Source: CAYWGR01 sp964458015 (GTDB lineage Bacteria; Planctomycetota; Planctomycetia; Pirellulales; Thermoguttaceae). From it: a DNA stretch of 17,891 nt. Positions 1 through 7,378 of this stretch are shown here, piece by piece. A model generated the notes under the pieces. The model was not told the origin of the DNA, made no database searches, and saw only the letters and a program-made list of their open reading frames with translations. Numbering within the stretch: the first letter of the stretch is position 1; each line of letters begins with the position of its first letter. A program made the position numbers and the translations under genes. The stretch spans positions 1-17,891 of the forward strand of contig CAYWGR010000114.1 in assembly GCA_964458015.1 (NCBI GenBank). The letters are read 5' to 3'.

Positions 1-2
1 TT

Positions 3-518
3 CCGACGGCGATGCCCGCCGAGGATTCGCCCTCCCCCGGCAAGGCCGCCGTTGCCGAAGAAGTTGAACCAGCCGACAACTCCTATTGCCTCGTGTGCCA
101 CTTGAACTACGAGCACGAAAAGCTCGTCAAACAGCACATCAAGCCCGGGGTCGGTTGCGCGAAATGTCATGGCGACTCGGAAAAGCACAGCGGCGACGAG
201 GACGGCTTGACGCCGCCCGACAAAATGTTCGCCTCGTCCGAAGTGGATGCTTTTTGCATGACATGCCATCCGAAAGACAAAGTGCTTGAAAAGGACAAGC
301 AGAAGAAGGTGGAATACCACAAGGAAGTGTTTGATCCGAAAGCGGAGGAGCACTTAGTTTGCACGGAATGCCACGGAGAGAACCACAAGATGGCGGTCCG
401 CACGCGCCACTGGGATAAGAAAACGCGAAAGTTGATTAAGGATGATGGAGTTCGCATGATGTACAAAGATTCTCCCGCCACGGAAGGCGTGAAAGCCAAG
501 GAAAAGAAAACCAAGTAA
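3..518 (+). CDS. Tetraheme c-type cytochrome, 5' end outside the window
   Basis: This is the C-terminal part of a small multiheme cytochrome c. Counting from the first ATG at 12, four CXXCH heme-attachment motifs are visible: CLVCH (26-30), CAKCH (49-53), CMTCH (82-86) and CTECH (117-121). Extra histidines between them (for example 35, 42, 59, 103 and 125) could be distal heme ligands, as in cytochrome c7/c3 or NapC-like electron carriers. The tail after residue 130 is very rich in lysine. The frame stays open to the left edge and no signal peptide is present after the ATG at 12, yet c-type hemes are attached outside the cytoplasm. I therefore infer that the true start lies upstream and that 12 is internal. 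The role is presumably periplasmic electron transfer; the partner is unknown. The next gene follows after about 38 bp and looks functionally unrelated. Confidence 0.85.
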   Translation, partial: PTAMPAEDSPSPGKAAVAEEVEPADNSYCLVCHLNYEHEKLVKQHIKPGVGCAKCHGDSEKHSGDEDGLTPPDKMFASSEVDAFCMTCHPKDKVLEKDKQKKVEYHKEVFDPKAEEHLVCTECHGENHKMAVRTRHWDKKTRKLIKDDGVRMMYKDSPATEGVKAKEKKTK

Positions 519-556
519 TTACAATTATTTTGTCGCGGCAATCGCCAACAGTTCTC

Positions 557-1735
557 ATGAAACGTAAACCGGAAATATCGCGACCGCACGTAGCCTTGCT
601 CGTCGAGACATCGTTGATCTCGGGCCGAGAAATTTTGCGGGGTATTTCGCGATACGTTCATGAACACGGCCCTTGGGCGATTTATCACGAGCCGCGCAGC
701 CTGGAGGCTGCCGCGCCGGCGTGGCTGAAAACGTGGCAAGGCGACGGGATTATCGTCCGTCTCCAGCATCACCATGTAGCCGAGGCCGTGCAGCATACCG
801 GTCTGCCGGCAGTCGATGTGTTGGGTGTGGCTCGCAGCAGTCGCATTCCGCTCGTTCATGTCGACAACGAGGCAATCGGTCGAATGGCCGCCGAGCATCT
901 GCTCGAACGTGGATTGCGTAGTTTCGGCTATTGCGGGTTCGCCGAGATGAATTGGGCCGAGCAGCGAAGGACGACTTTCGAGCAAACCATCGCGGCGGCA
1001 GGCTGCAAGTGCCGGTTTTTTCGGCTTCCTTTACATACCCGATCCGATTCTTCCTGGGAAATCCAACAAGAGCGATTGGCCGCCTGGATACAACGCTTGC
1101 CGAAGCCGGTCGGCATCATGGCATGTTACGATCCCGTGGGTCAAAAGATACTAGAAGCCTGTCGGCGCGCGCAAGTGGCCGTGCCTGAACAAGCGGCAGT
1201 CGTGGGCGTGGATAATGACGAAACGGTTTGCGAAGTTTGCAATCCGCCGTTATCGAGCGTGATCGCCAATCATGCCCAGGTGGGTTACGAGGCGGCCGCA
1301 TTGTTGGATAGCCTCATGCACGGCGGCCGGAAGCCGAAACAACCGCGATGGATCGATCCGGCCGGCGTGGCCGTGCGTCATTCCAGCGATATCTTAGCGA
1401 TACCGGATGAAGATGTCGTTGCGGCGATGACATTGATCCATGAAAAAGCCTGTGAAGGATTGACCGTTCGCGAAGTCGTCGCCCATGTTTCGATTTCGCA
1501 TAGCACGTTGAAAGAACGCTTCCGGCGAATCCTGGGTCGCACAATTCGCGACGAGATGATACGAACGCAATTGAAACAAGCCCAGCATTTGTTATCGACA
1601 ACCGATTTGCCGTTGCGCACGGTCGCTTTGAAAACCGGATTCCGTCATCAAGAATACATGGGCGCTGTTTTTCAAAGCCGTTTGGGAAAAACGCCCGGCC
1701 AATTTCGCAAAGAAGCACAAGTTCAAGGAAAGTGA
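557..1735 (+). CDS. XylR-like transcriptional regulator (LacI-type sensor, AraC-type DNA-binding domain)
   Basis: This is a 392-residue regulator of the XylR class. Residues about 9-275 form a periplasmic-binding-protein/LacI-like sugar sensor, opening with HVALLVETSLISGREILRGI and containing the LacI-like stretch VVGVDNDETVCEVCNPPLSS (215-234). Residues about 285-388 are an AraC-type double helix-turn-helix, with LTVREVVAHVSISHSTLKER as the first helical unit and the closing signature GFRHQEYMGAVFQSRLGKTP (361-380). The family normally activates sugar-catabolism genes on binding a sugar. The stop lies 3 bp before the next ATG, so it probably shares a transcript with, and controls, the downstream array. 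The start is uncertain: neither the in-frame TTG at 530 nor this ATG has a clear ribosome-binding site. I chose the ATG because related proteins begin a few residues before the HVALL strand. The actual inducer cannot be read from the sequence. Confidence 0.88.
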   Translation: MKRKPEISRPHVALLVETSLISGREILRGISRYVHEHGPWAIYHEPRSLEAAAPAWLKTWQGDGIIVRLQHHHVAEAVQHTGLPAVDVLGVARSSRIPLVHVDNEAIGRMAAEHLLERGLRSFGYCGFAEMNWAEQRRTTFEQTIAAAGCKCRFFRLPLHTRSDSSWEIQQERLAAWIQRLPKPVGIMACYDPVGQKILEACRRAQVAVPEQAAVVGVDNDETVCEVCNPPLSSVIANHAQVGYEAAALLDSLMHGGRKPKQPRWIDPAGVAVRHSSDILAIPDEDVVAAMTLIHEKACEGLTVREVVAHVSISHSTLKERFRRILGRTIRDEMIRTQLKQAQHLLSTTDLPLRTVALKTGFRHQEYMGAVFQSRLGKTPGQFRKEAQVQGK

Positions 1736-1738
1736 TTC

Positions 1739-3055
1739 ATGAAAGCTCGTCTAACGCCCGTTTATTTCGATCCTGGTCGAGACGGCGATTTCGATAAACA
1801 GCTTGCCGCCGTAAAAACGCTCTTGGCCGACCAAGCCGAACTGCTTCCGGCGGTTCCGTTAGGCGCCGAGTTGCCGAAGTCCGACGCCGTCGTCTTTCCG
1901 CAATTGCTCGGCGAAGCCTATCGCAGTGTGGAAAAGTTCCGCGCCATTGATCGGCCGATTCTCGTGGTAACATCACAGTTCGGTACGCTTTCGATGTGGG
2001 ATTGGGAGATCATGTGCTACTTGAAGTCACACGAGATCGACACGATCGCGCCGTCCAATTTATTCCAGGCACAAAGTGTGTGCCGTGCGCTGGCCGTAAA
2101 ACGCGAATTAAGCGGAGTCAAGTTTTTAGTCTACCAAGACAACCCGGGGGATGGCTTTCAGGCAAGCATCTTCAAGCGGTTCTATTGGTGGGAAGACGAG
2201 TGTAGCCGGCGCATTCGCGACAGCTACGGCATCGATGTCGTGAAGAAAAGTTTTCGCGATCTTGGCACACGTGCGCAAGCAATCTCGGATGCACAAGCCG
2301 ACGAAGCTTGGGCGAGCCGGCGGATTGCCGTTGATAATTTACAGGGAAAGCCGATCCGCAGCGCCATTAAGATCTATCTGGCGCTAAAACAAGATTTAGA
2401 TTCCGATCCATCGGTTCGCGGCGTGGGAATCAATTGCCTCAACGAGTCGCATTTTTCCGACACTACGCCGTGTTTGGCTTATTCGATGCTTCATGGCGAG
2501 CGCGATTTGGTCTGGGGATGCGAGGCCGATACGATGTCGATGTTGACCCAGTATCTGTTCCAACACAGCCTTGGCAAGCCGCTAATGATGACGAATCTGT
2601 ATCCTTTTCTGCTGGGCGATGCCGCCTTGAAGCATGAGCGGATCGAACGATTTCCAGAGGCCGAACAGCCGGAAAACCATATTCTAGCGGCCCACTGTGG
2701 CTATTTCGGGATGCTGCCCGCCGGCTATGCGTCGCAATGGACGTTGCGGCCCAAGGTGCTCGGCATCGTGAACGATAACGCCACGGCCATCGATGCCCGA
2801 TTGCCCACCGGCGAGGTAACGCTGGTCAAGCTGCATCCTACGATGCGCGATTTGTCGGTTGCCGAGGGTGAGTTGACCGGCTATGCCCAATACGCCGATT
2901 CGGATTGCCGGAACGGCGGCGTCATCCGCGTTCGCGACGGTCGTAAACTGGTAGGCACGCTTTGTTCGCACCATTTCATCATTACATCCGGTCACAACAT
3001 GGCCGACATCCGCTTGCTGGGCAAGGTCTTCGATTGGAATATTCTTGAAAACTAA
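1739..3055 (+). CDS. FucI/AraA-like sugar isomerase family protein
   Basis: This 438-residue protein resembles the L-fucose/L-arabinose isomerase superfamily, whose members interconvert aldoses and ketoses with a divalent metal. Visible family-like features are the CLNESHFSDTTPCLAYSM segment (233-250), the acidic motif CEADTMSMLTQYL (261-273) and histidine-containing stretches near the C-terminus (LAAHC 316-320, CSHHF 409-413, SGHN 417-420). E236, E262, D264 and one late histidine are plausible metal ligands by analogy with FucI, but I cannot align them rigorously. It is clearly shorter than a classical FucI (about 590 residues), so it belongs to the shorter branch often left as hypothetical. 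An AAGGA ribosome-binding site (1725-1729) lies inside the end of the regulator gene, 9 bp before the ATG. As first enzyme after the regulator it may act on the entry sugar; the substrate is not known. Confidence 0.7.
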   Translation: MKARLTPVYFDPGRDGDFDKQLAAVKTLLADQAELLPAVPLGAELPKSDAVVFPQLLGEAYRSVEKFRAIDRPILVVTSQFGTLSMWDWEIMCYLKSHEIDTIAPSNLFQAQSVCRALAVKRELSGVKFLVYQDNPGDGFQASIFKRFYWWEDECSRRIRDSYGIDVVKKSFRDLGTRAQAISDAQADEAWASRRIAVDNLQGKPIRSAIKIYLALKQDLDSDPSVRGVGINCLNESHFSDTTPCLAYSMLHGERDLVWGCEADTMSMLTQYLFQHSLGKPLMMTNLYPFLLGDAALKHERIERFPEAEQPENHILAAHCGYFGMLPAGYASQWTLRPKVLGIVNDNATAIDARLPTGEVTLVKLHPTMRDLSVAEGELTGYAQYADSDCRNGGVIRVRDGRKLVGTLCSHHFIITSGHNMADIRLLGKVFDWNILEN

Positions 3056-3057
3056 AC

Positions 3058-3061
3058 GGAG
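3058..3061 (+). promoter_or_regulatory. Ribosome-binding site that fixes the start at 3071
   Basis: A GGAG sequence sits 9 bp before the ATG at 3071. It overlaps the alternative in-frame TTG region at 3062, which would have no usable spacing, so the ATG at 3071 is preferred. Confidence 0.6.
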
Positions 3062-3070
3062 TTGCGTTTC

Positions 3071-3922
3071 ATGAAAGTCGGCATCGATAGCTACTGTTAC
3101 CATCGCTATTTCGGCGAGATATATCCCGATCAAAAAGATCCGGGCGTTCGGTGGAGCTTTCTCGATTTCATCCATCGCGCTTGCGAATTAGAGGTCGATG
3201 GCGTTTCGCTCGAATCTTGTTTTTTCGAGAGTTTGGAGCCGGGCTACTTGTCGGACATGAAAAGCGTGCTGGACGACCATAAACTCGAACGAGTTTTGGC
3301 CTGGGGACATCCCGACGGACTCGAAGCAGGTCGAAACCAGCGGGCTTGGCGAGAAATGAACGCTTTGATCCCGAACGCGGAGCAGATGGGCGCCAAGATC
3401 ATGCGGATCGTGGCCTCATCGTTGATGTTTCGGAATGAACCCCACGGACCGCAGATCGAGGCAATAGTTCGGATGCTTCGCGAAAGCGTGAAGATCGCCG
3501 CCGATTGCGGAGTGATTTTGGCAATCGAAAACCACATTGATTATACGTCGGCAGAAATCCTGGAAATTTTGGAACGTGTCGATTCTCCGAACTTGAAAGT
3601 CAACTTCGATACCGGCAACACGTTGCGGATGATGGAGGATCCGGTGGCCGCGGCCCGGCGATTGGGCCCCCATACCGTGGCCACGCATACCAAGGATCTT
3701 GACGCCTGCCGCGGCGTTCGGCCCGAGGAATGGTACTTCTTTTCCTCCGTGACTGTTGGAACCGGCCTGATCGACATGCGCGGCGTGGCGATTGCACTGA
3801 AGGAGAGCGGCTATGACGGCGTCCTGGCCGTCGAAAGTGACCATCACAAAGACAACCAGGATGAAGAAGCATTGGTAGCCCAAAGCATCGCTTATCTGAA
3901 AAAACTCGTAGCGGAAATTTAA
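3071..3922 (+). CDS. Sugar phosphate isomerase/epimerase (xylose-isomerase-like TIM barrel)
   Basis: This 283-residue protein has the layout of the AP-endonuclease-2/xylose-isomerase-like TIM-barrel family. The four metal-site strands can be seen: AIENH (E153), KVNFDTGNT (D180), ATHTKD (H206) and AVESD (E255). The family includes ketose 3-epimerases (DTE), hydroxypyruvate isomerase, IolE and IolO; the visible metal site supports an isomerase, epimerase or dehydratase role but not one substrate. The start at 3071 is chosen for its GGAG site. The gene lies 15 bp after the isomerase gene and 18 bp before a Gfo/Idh/MocA gene. Such TIM barrels are regularly encoded next to Gfo/Idh/MocA dehydrogenases and often act on the keto product of the latter. 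Given the IolG-like and Zn-dehydrogenase genes nearby, a 5-keto-gluconate epimerase role (IolO-like) is a reasonable inference. Confidence 0.82.
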   Translation: MKVGIDSYCYHRYFGEIYPDQKDPGVRWSFLDFIHRACELEVDGVSLESCFFESLEPGYLSDMKSVLDDHKLERVLAWGHPDGLEAGRNQRAWREMNALIPNAEQMGAKIMRIVASSLMFRNEPHGPQIEAIVRMLRESVKIAADCGVILAIENHIDYTSAEILEILERVDSPNLKVNFDTGNTLRMMEDPVAAARRLGPHTVATHTKDLDACRGVRPEEWYFFSSVTVGTGLIDMRGVAIALKESGYDGVLAVESDHHKDNQDEEALVAQSIAYLKKLVAEI

Positions 3923-3940
3923 CGTTCCAAGGAGTCGTCG

Positions 3941-5101
3941 ATGAAAACAATGAATGTAGGGCTAATCGGCTACAAATTCATGGGCCGCATGCATACCAAT
4001 GCATGGATGAAAGCGCCTTTGTTTTTCGATACGAATATCCAACCGGTGCGTAAGCTGCTTTGTGGAATACCTGAAAAGCCATTGCAAGAGTTTGCCGCAA
4101 AATGGGGTTGGGAGCAGTGCACGACCGACTGGCAGGAAGTGGTCAAACGTCCTGATATCGACATCGTTGATATCGCGACGCCGACCAATTTGCACGCCGA
4201 GATCGCCATTGCCGCTGCCAAGGCCGGCAAGCATGTTTTTTGCGAAAAGCCGATCGCATTGAGTTCGGCCCAGGCGCGCGAAATGCTTGACGCCGCCGAA
4301 CGAAGCGGTATCGTGCATTATCTGAACCACAATTACCGTCGCAATCCTGCCGTGATGCTGGCCAAGCGTCTGATTGACGATGGCAAGATCGGTAAGATAT
4401 TTCATTGGCGATCCGCCTACTTACAGTCGTGGATCGTCGATCCGGGCTTTCCTTTAACGTGGCATTTGAAAAAAGAAGTAGCCGGCATGGGGCCGCAGAT
4501 CGACCTGAATTCGCACAGCGTCGATTTAGCCCGATTCCTCGTGGGCGAAATCCGTGAGGTGTGCGGCATGACTGCCCAGTTCATTCCCGAACGTCCCTTA
4601 CCGAATGAAAACATCGCGGGAACGTTCAAAGGCGGCGCTCTTGAAGGGCAAAAAGGCAAAGTCACAGTGGAAGACGCCGCCTTCATGACGGTGAAATTCG
4701 AGAACGGAGCATTAGGATCGTTGGATACATCGCGTTTCTGCACAGGCAGGAAAAATTTCAACACTTTCGAAATCTACGGCGACCGCGGCAGCATCCTTTT
4801 CGATCAAGAACGGATGAACGAACTTCAGTTTTTCTCGGCCGAAGACGGAAGCAATGCACAGGGGTATCGCACGATCCTTGTCACCGAGCCGGAACATGCC
4901 TATATCGGCCATTGGTGGCCGCCGGGACATATCATCGGCTACGAACATGCATTCGTTCATGCGGTGGCCGATTTCCTGGAAGCGATTGACAGCGGGAAAA
5001 TGATCGAGCCAAACTTCCGAGACGGCGTGAGGATTATGGAAGTTCTCGAAGCAGGCGTTAAGTCGGCCGAAACAGGTCGTGTTGTTTCGGTGAGCAGCTA
5101 A
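3941..5101 (+). CDS. Gfo/Idh/MocA family NAD(P)-dependent oxidoreductase (first of two)
   Basis: This 386-residue protein has an N-terminal Rossmann fold starting with VGLIGYKFMGRMH and the family-defining EKP motif (GKHVFCEKPIALSS; EKP 102-104), whose lysine takes part in catalysis. The second catalytic segment is GMGPQIDLNSHSVDLAR, with D188 and H192 in the usual D-x3-H arrangement. The family oxidises or reduces a hydroxyl of sugars, polyols and cyclitols. It has a strong AAGGAG ribosome-binding site (3929-3934) 6 bp before ATG 3941; a second ATG at 3950 is less well placed. The protein is longer than the second dehydrogenase (343 residues) and only distantly similar to it by eye, so they are not recent duplicates and probably act on different substrates. 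Pairing with the preceding TIM-barrel gene recalls 3-keto-sugar or levoglucosan-type pathways, but no substrate can be assigned. Confidence 0.88.
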   Translation: MKTMNVGLIGYKFMGRMHTNAWMKAPLFFDTNIQPVRKLLCGIPEKPLQEFAAKWGWEQCTTDWQEVVKRPDIDIVDIATPTNLHAEIAIAAAKAGKHVFCEKPIALSSAQAREMLDAAERSGIVHYLNHNYRRNPAVMLAKRLIDDGKIGKIFHWRSAYLQSWIVDPGFPLTWHLKKEVAGMGPQIDLNSHSVDLARFLVGEIREVCGMTAQFIPERPLPNENIAGTFKGGALEGQKGKVTVEDAAFMTVKFENGALGSLDTSRFCTGRKNFNTFEIYGDRGSILFDQERMNELQFFSAEDGSNAQGYRTILVTEPEHAYIGHWWPPGHIIGYEHAFVHAVADFLEAIDSGKMIEPNFRDGVRIMEVLEAGVKSAETGRVVSVSS

Positions 5102-5107
5102 TTTCAC

Positions 5108-5125
5108 GGCGGATTGTTTTCCGCC
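5108..5125 (+). terminator. Weak hairpin just after the first Gfo/Idh/MocA gene
   Basis: GGCGGA (5108-5113) pairs perfectly with TCCGCC (5120-5125) across a 6-nt TTGTTT loop, 6 bp after the stop codon. A short T run (5136-5140) follows only after a further 10 nt, so this is at best a weak or partial terminator, or an mRNA-stability hairpin. Confidence 0.3.
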
Positions 5126-5217
5126 AAGGTTGGTCTTTTTAACATTGATCTCATGCCGGCTGGGCAAAACATCGCCCTTGCAGGTTGTGTAGCGGTATGT
5201 ACTTGCATATTCCTAAC

Positions 5218-5250
5218 AGCGGGGCAAGGCAACTCGCGGCAAGCCCTGCT
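5218..5250 (+). other. Inverted repeat (8-bp stem) upstream of the second Gfo/Idh/MocA gene
   Basis: AGCGGGGC (5218-5225) can pair with GCCCTGCT (5243-5250), with one G-T pair and a 17-nt loop. There is no T run after it, so it is not a normal terminator. It lies 35 bp before the GTG start and could be an operator or leader structure. Confidence 0.3.
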
Positions 5251-5273
5251 ATTTGAATTCAATACCGAAGAAA

Positions 5274-5278
5274 GAAGG
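5274..5278 (+). promoter_or_regulatory. Ribosome-binding site that selects the GTG start at 5286
   Basis: GAAGG is placed 7 bp before GTG 5286. The longer reading from TTG 5253 lacks a ribosome-binding site and would add 11 residues before the Rossmann strand, so GTG is preferred. Confidence 0.6.
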
Positions 5279-5285
5279 TTGTTTC

Positions 5286-6317
5286 GTGTCTCCACTCAAA
5301 TTTTGTCTCATCGGAACGGGGCGAGCGGGCTTGATACACGCTCGCAATATCCACAGTCGCATTCCTCAAGCCTGCTTGGCGGGCATATGTGATGCCAACC
5401 CTGATACGCTGCATACCATCGGCGCCGAATTTCCCGATGCAATGCAATATACGGATTACCGCCAGGCAATCGCCAATCGTGAATTGGATGCCGTGGTGAT
5501 CGTCACGCCGACTTTTTTGCACCGTGATATCGCCTGTGCCGCCGCGGAAAACGGCAAACATGTTTTTTTGGAAAAGCCAATGGCTGTCACGGCCGACGAA
5601 TGCAACGCAATCATCGCAGCCACGGATCGTGCAAAGGTGAAGCTCCAAATCGGATTCATGCGGCGGTTCGACGAAGGTTTCCTCGAAGCCAAGGCAATGC
5701 TCGATTCGGGCGATATGGGCCGCGTGATGAAAATCAAATCGACGGGCCGCGGCCCCGGTCTTCCTTCGCCCTGGATGTATGACCTGAAGAAAAGCAACGG
5801 CATCATCGCCGAAGTCAACAGCCATGACATGGACTCGCTGCGATGGTTCACCGGGAGCGAAGCCGTGAAAGCTTATGCCGAGGCCGCCAACTTCAAGTGC
5901 CCCGACGCGAAGGAATCCCACCCGGATTTCTACGATAACGTGTTGGCAAATTTCCGCTTCCAGGATGGCACGATCGGCGAAGTAGACGGCACTTGCCCCT
6001 GCCACTACGGCTATGACGCCCGCGTCGAGATCCTTTGTGAAAAAGGACTGCTGATGGTCGGCCACGTTGCACAACAAGGCGCAACCAAAGTGAGCATCGA
6101 CGGCTGCGTGCAGGGAAGGGCCGTTAAGAGCTGGCGCAATTTGTTTAAAGACGCCTATTTGGCCGAAATGGAACACTTCGTGGAATGCGTGTTGCAAGAT
6201 AAGCAACCGCGAGTAACGGGCAACGACGGTCTTAAGGCGGTTGAAATGGTCGTGGCCGTTAATACATCGCTGCGCCACGGCGGACCCGTTGCCATCGAGG
6301 GGAACAAAAACACATGA
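5286..6317 (+). CDS. Gfo/Idh/MocA family oxidoreductase, inositol 2-dehydrogenase-like
   Basis: This 343-residue protein begins with the Rossmann motif FCLIGTGRAGLIHARN (G10, G12, G15) and carries GKHVFLEKPMAV (EKP 97-99). The stretch QIGFMRRFDEGF (121-132) is typical of myo-inositol 2-dehydrogenases (IolG) and close relatives. In the second catalytic segment, IIAEVNSHDMDSLRWF, H180 is kept, but the position usually held by Asp four residues earlier is Glu (E176), so activity on inositol is not certain. The predicted reaction is NAD-dependent oxidation of a cyclitol or sugar hydroxyl to a ketone. The start is GTG 5286, selected by its ribosome-binding site. It follows the 184-bp gap and overlaps the zinc dehydrogenase gene by 4 bp (ATGA), which indicates translational coupling of the two dehydrogenases and possibly consecutive oxidation steps. 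Confidence 0.87.
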   Translation: MSPLKFCLIGTGRAGLIHARNIHSRIPQACLAGICDANPDTLHTIGAEFPDAMQYTDYRQAIANRELDAVVIVTPTFLHRDIACAAAENGKHVFLEKPMAVTADECNAIIAATDRAKVKLQIGFMRRFDEGFLEAKAMLDSGDMGRVMKIKSTGRGPGLPSPWMYDLKKSNGIIAEVNSHDMDSLRWFTGSEAVKAYAEAANFKCPDAKESHPDFYDNVLANFRFQDGTIGEVDGTCPCHYGYDARVEILCEKGLLMVGHVAQQGATKVSIDGCVQGRAVKSWRNLFKDAYLAEMEHFVECVLQDKQPRVTGNDGLKAVEMVVAVNTSLRHGGPVAIEGNKNT

Positions 6318-7375
6318 TTGCCGCAACCTATACCCAAAACGACAGCTTCCGAGTCGAAGATGTGCCTATACCGGAGATCGGCGATGACGAATTGCTGGTC
6401 CAAGTCATGGCATCCAGCATCTGCGGCACCGACGTGCGAATCATTCGCAACGGGCATCGCAAGCTTGCGCCGCGGCAAAAAATCGTGCTGGGACATGAAT
6501 TCGCCGGAGTTATCGTCAAAGCCGGCAAGCAAATAAAACTGTTCCGCGAAGGGCAGCGGATCGGCGTCGCACCTAATCTCGGTTGCGGGCAATGCGATAT
6601 GTGCATTTCCGGGATGCCCAATATGTGTCCCGACTACACCGCTTTTGGCATCACCTTTGACGGTGGTCATGCGGAATATGTGCGCATTCCCGCCGCCGCT
6701 ATTGCCCAGGGAAGCGTTCATGTGTTGCCCGATACAATGCCTTTCGGTCATGCTTCGCTTATCGAACCGCTCTCGTGTGCCGTCAATGGCAGCCGGGCGT
6801 CGCGAATCGAAATGGGCGATACCGTGGTTCTTTTCGGCGCAGGACCGATTGGTCTTATGCATGTCATGCTTGCGCGGCTCAGCGGGGCCGCTAAAGTGAT
6901 CGTCGTCGATGTCCAAGCAAACCGATTACTGCAAGCCAAGGAAGTCGGCGCTGCTTGTACCATCAATTCGGCTCAAGAGAATGTTTACGAACGTGTCTTT
7001 TCCGAAACCAACGGCCGCGGCGCCAACGCGATCATCACCGCTTGTTCGATTCCTTCGGTCCAAGAGCAAGCATTGGCCCTTGCGGCCCCCTTCGGACGCA
7101 TTTGCTTTTTCGGCGGACTTCCGAAGGATGGATCCTGCGTTCGACTGGACACGAATATCGTTCACTACAAGCAATTAATCCTGACCGGCGTAACGGGGGG
7201 ATCGCCCAAGGATTATCGGACGGCTTTGGCGCTGATCCAATCGCAACGTGTGGACATTGCAAAAGTCGTTTCGCATGATTTCCCGATTTCCGCAATCGCC
7301 GAGGCGTTCCAGGTAGCTCTCAGCGGCGAATGCATGAAAATAGTCATTCGCCAAGAGAATCATACGGAGTCTTGA
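6314..7375 (+). CDS. Zinc-dependent MDR alcohol/polyol dehydrogenase
   Basis: This is a 353-residue medium-chain dehydrogenase of the sorbitol/threonine dehydrogenase type. Catalytic zinc ligands are visible as C37 (SSICGTD), H61-E62 (LGHEFAG) and E151 (IEPLSCAV). The structural-zinc lobe has C91, C94, C97 and C105 (GCGQCDMCISGMPNMC). The nucleotide-binding motif is GAGPIG (175-180), and D199 at the end of the second strand (VIVVDVQANR) favours NAD over NADP. Length and motif order are complete. The start overlaps the end of the IolG-like gene (ATGA). This is the same family as the scyllo-inosose dehydrogenase IolM of the Thermotoga inositol pathway, and coupling to an IolG-like gene fits that idea. 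Sorbitol, L-threonine or another polyol dehydrogenase remains possible; the family assignment is firm and the substrate is not. Confidence 0.9.
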   Translation: MIAATYTQNDSFRVEDVPIPEIGDDELLVQVMASSICGTDVRIIRNGHRKLAPRQKIVLGHEFAGVIVKAGKQIKLFREGQRIGVAPNLGCGQCDMCISGMPNMCPDYTAFGITFDGGHAEYVRIPAAAIAQGSVHVLPDTMPFGHASLIEPLSCAVNGSRASRIEMGDTVVLFGAGPIGLMHVMLARLSGAAKVIVVDVQANRLLQAKEVGAACTINSAQENVYERVFSETNGRGANAIITACSIPSVQEQALALAAPFGRICFFGGLPKDGSCVRLDTNIVHYKQLILTGVTGGSPKDYRTALALIQSQRVDIAKVVSHDFPISAIAEAFQVALSGECMKIVIRQENHTES

Positions 7376-7378
7376 GTA

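Larger units (their letters stand above)
5102..5285. other. 184-bp intergenic gap inside the catabolic array
   Basis: This is the only sizeable gap in the array from 1739 to 12306. I see no convincing gene in it. It contains a 6-bp hairpin (5108-5125), an 8-bp hairpin (5218-5250), the palindrome TTGAATTCAA (5253-5262) and the ribosome-binding site of the next gene. It may host an internal promoter, a partial terminator or a processing site; no clear -35/-10 pair could be identified. Confidence 0.5.

Noticed and set aside
530..556. TTG start adding nine residues to the XylR-like regulator
   Set aside because: No ribosome-binding site and no conserved sequence; the ATG at 557 gives a normal family N-terminus. 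Not fully excluded.
167..985. Open frame of 272 codons on the - strand
   Set aside because: It overlaps the cytochrome and regulator genes in antisense, both of which have clear family motifs; its own product is unrecognisable.
5259..6326. Long open frame (355 codons) on the - strand
   Set aside because: It lies exactly antisense to the IolG-like dehydrogenase gene, and its translation shows no family motif. It is a codon-bias shadow.
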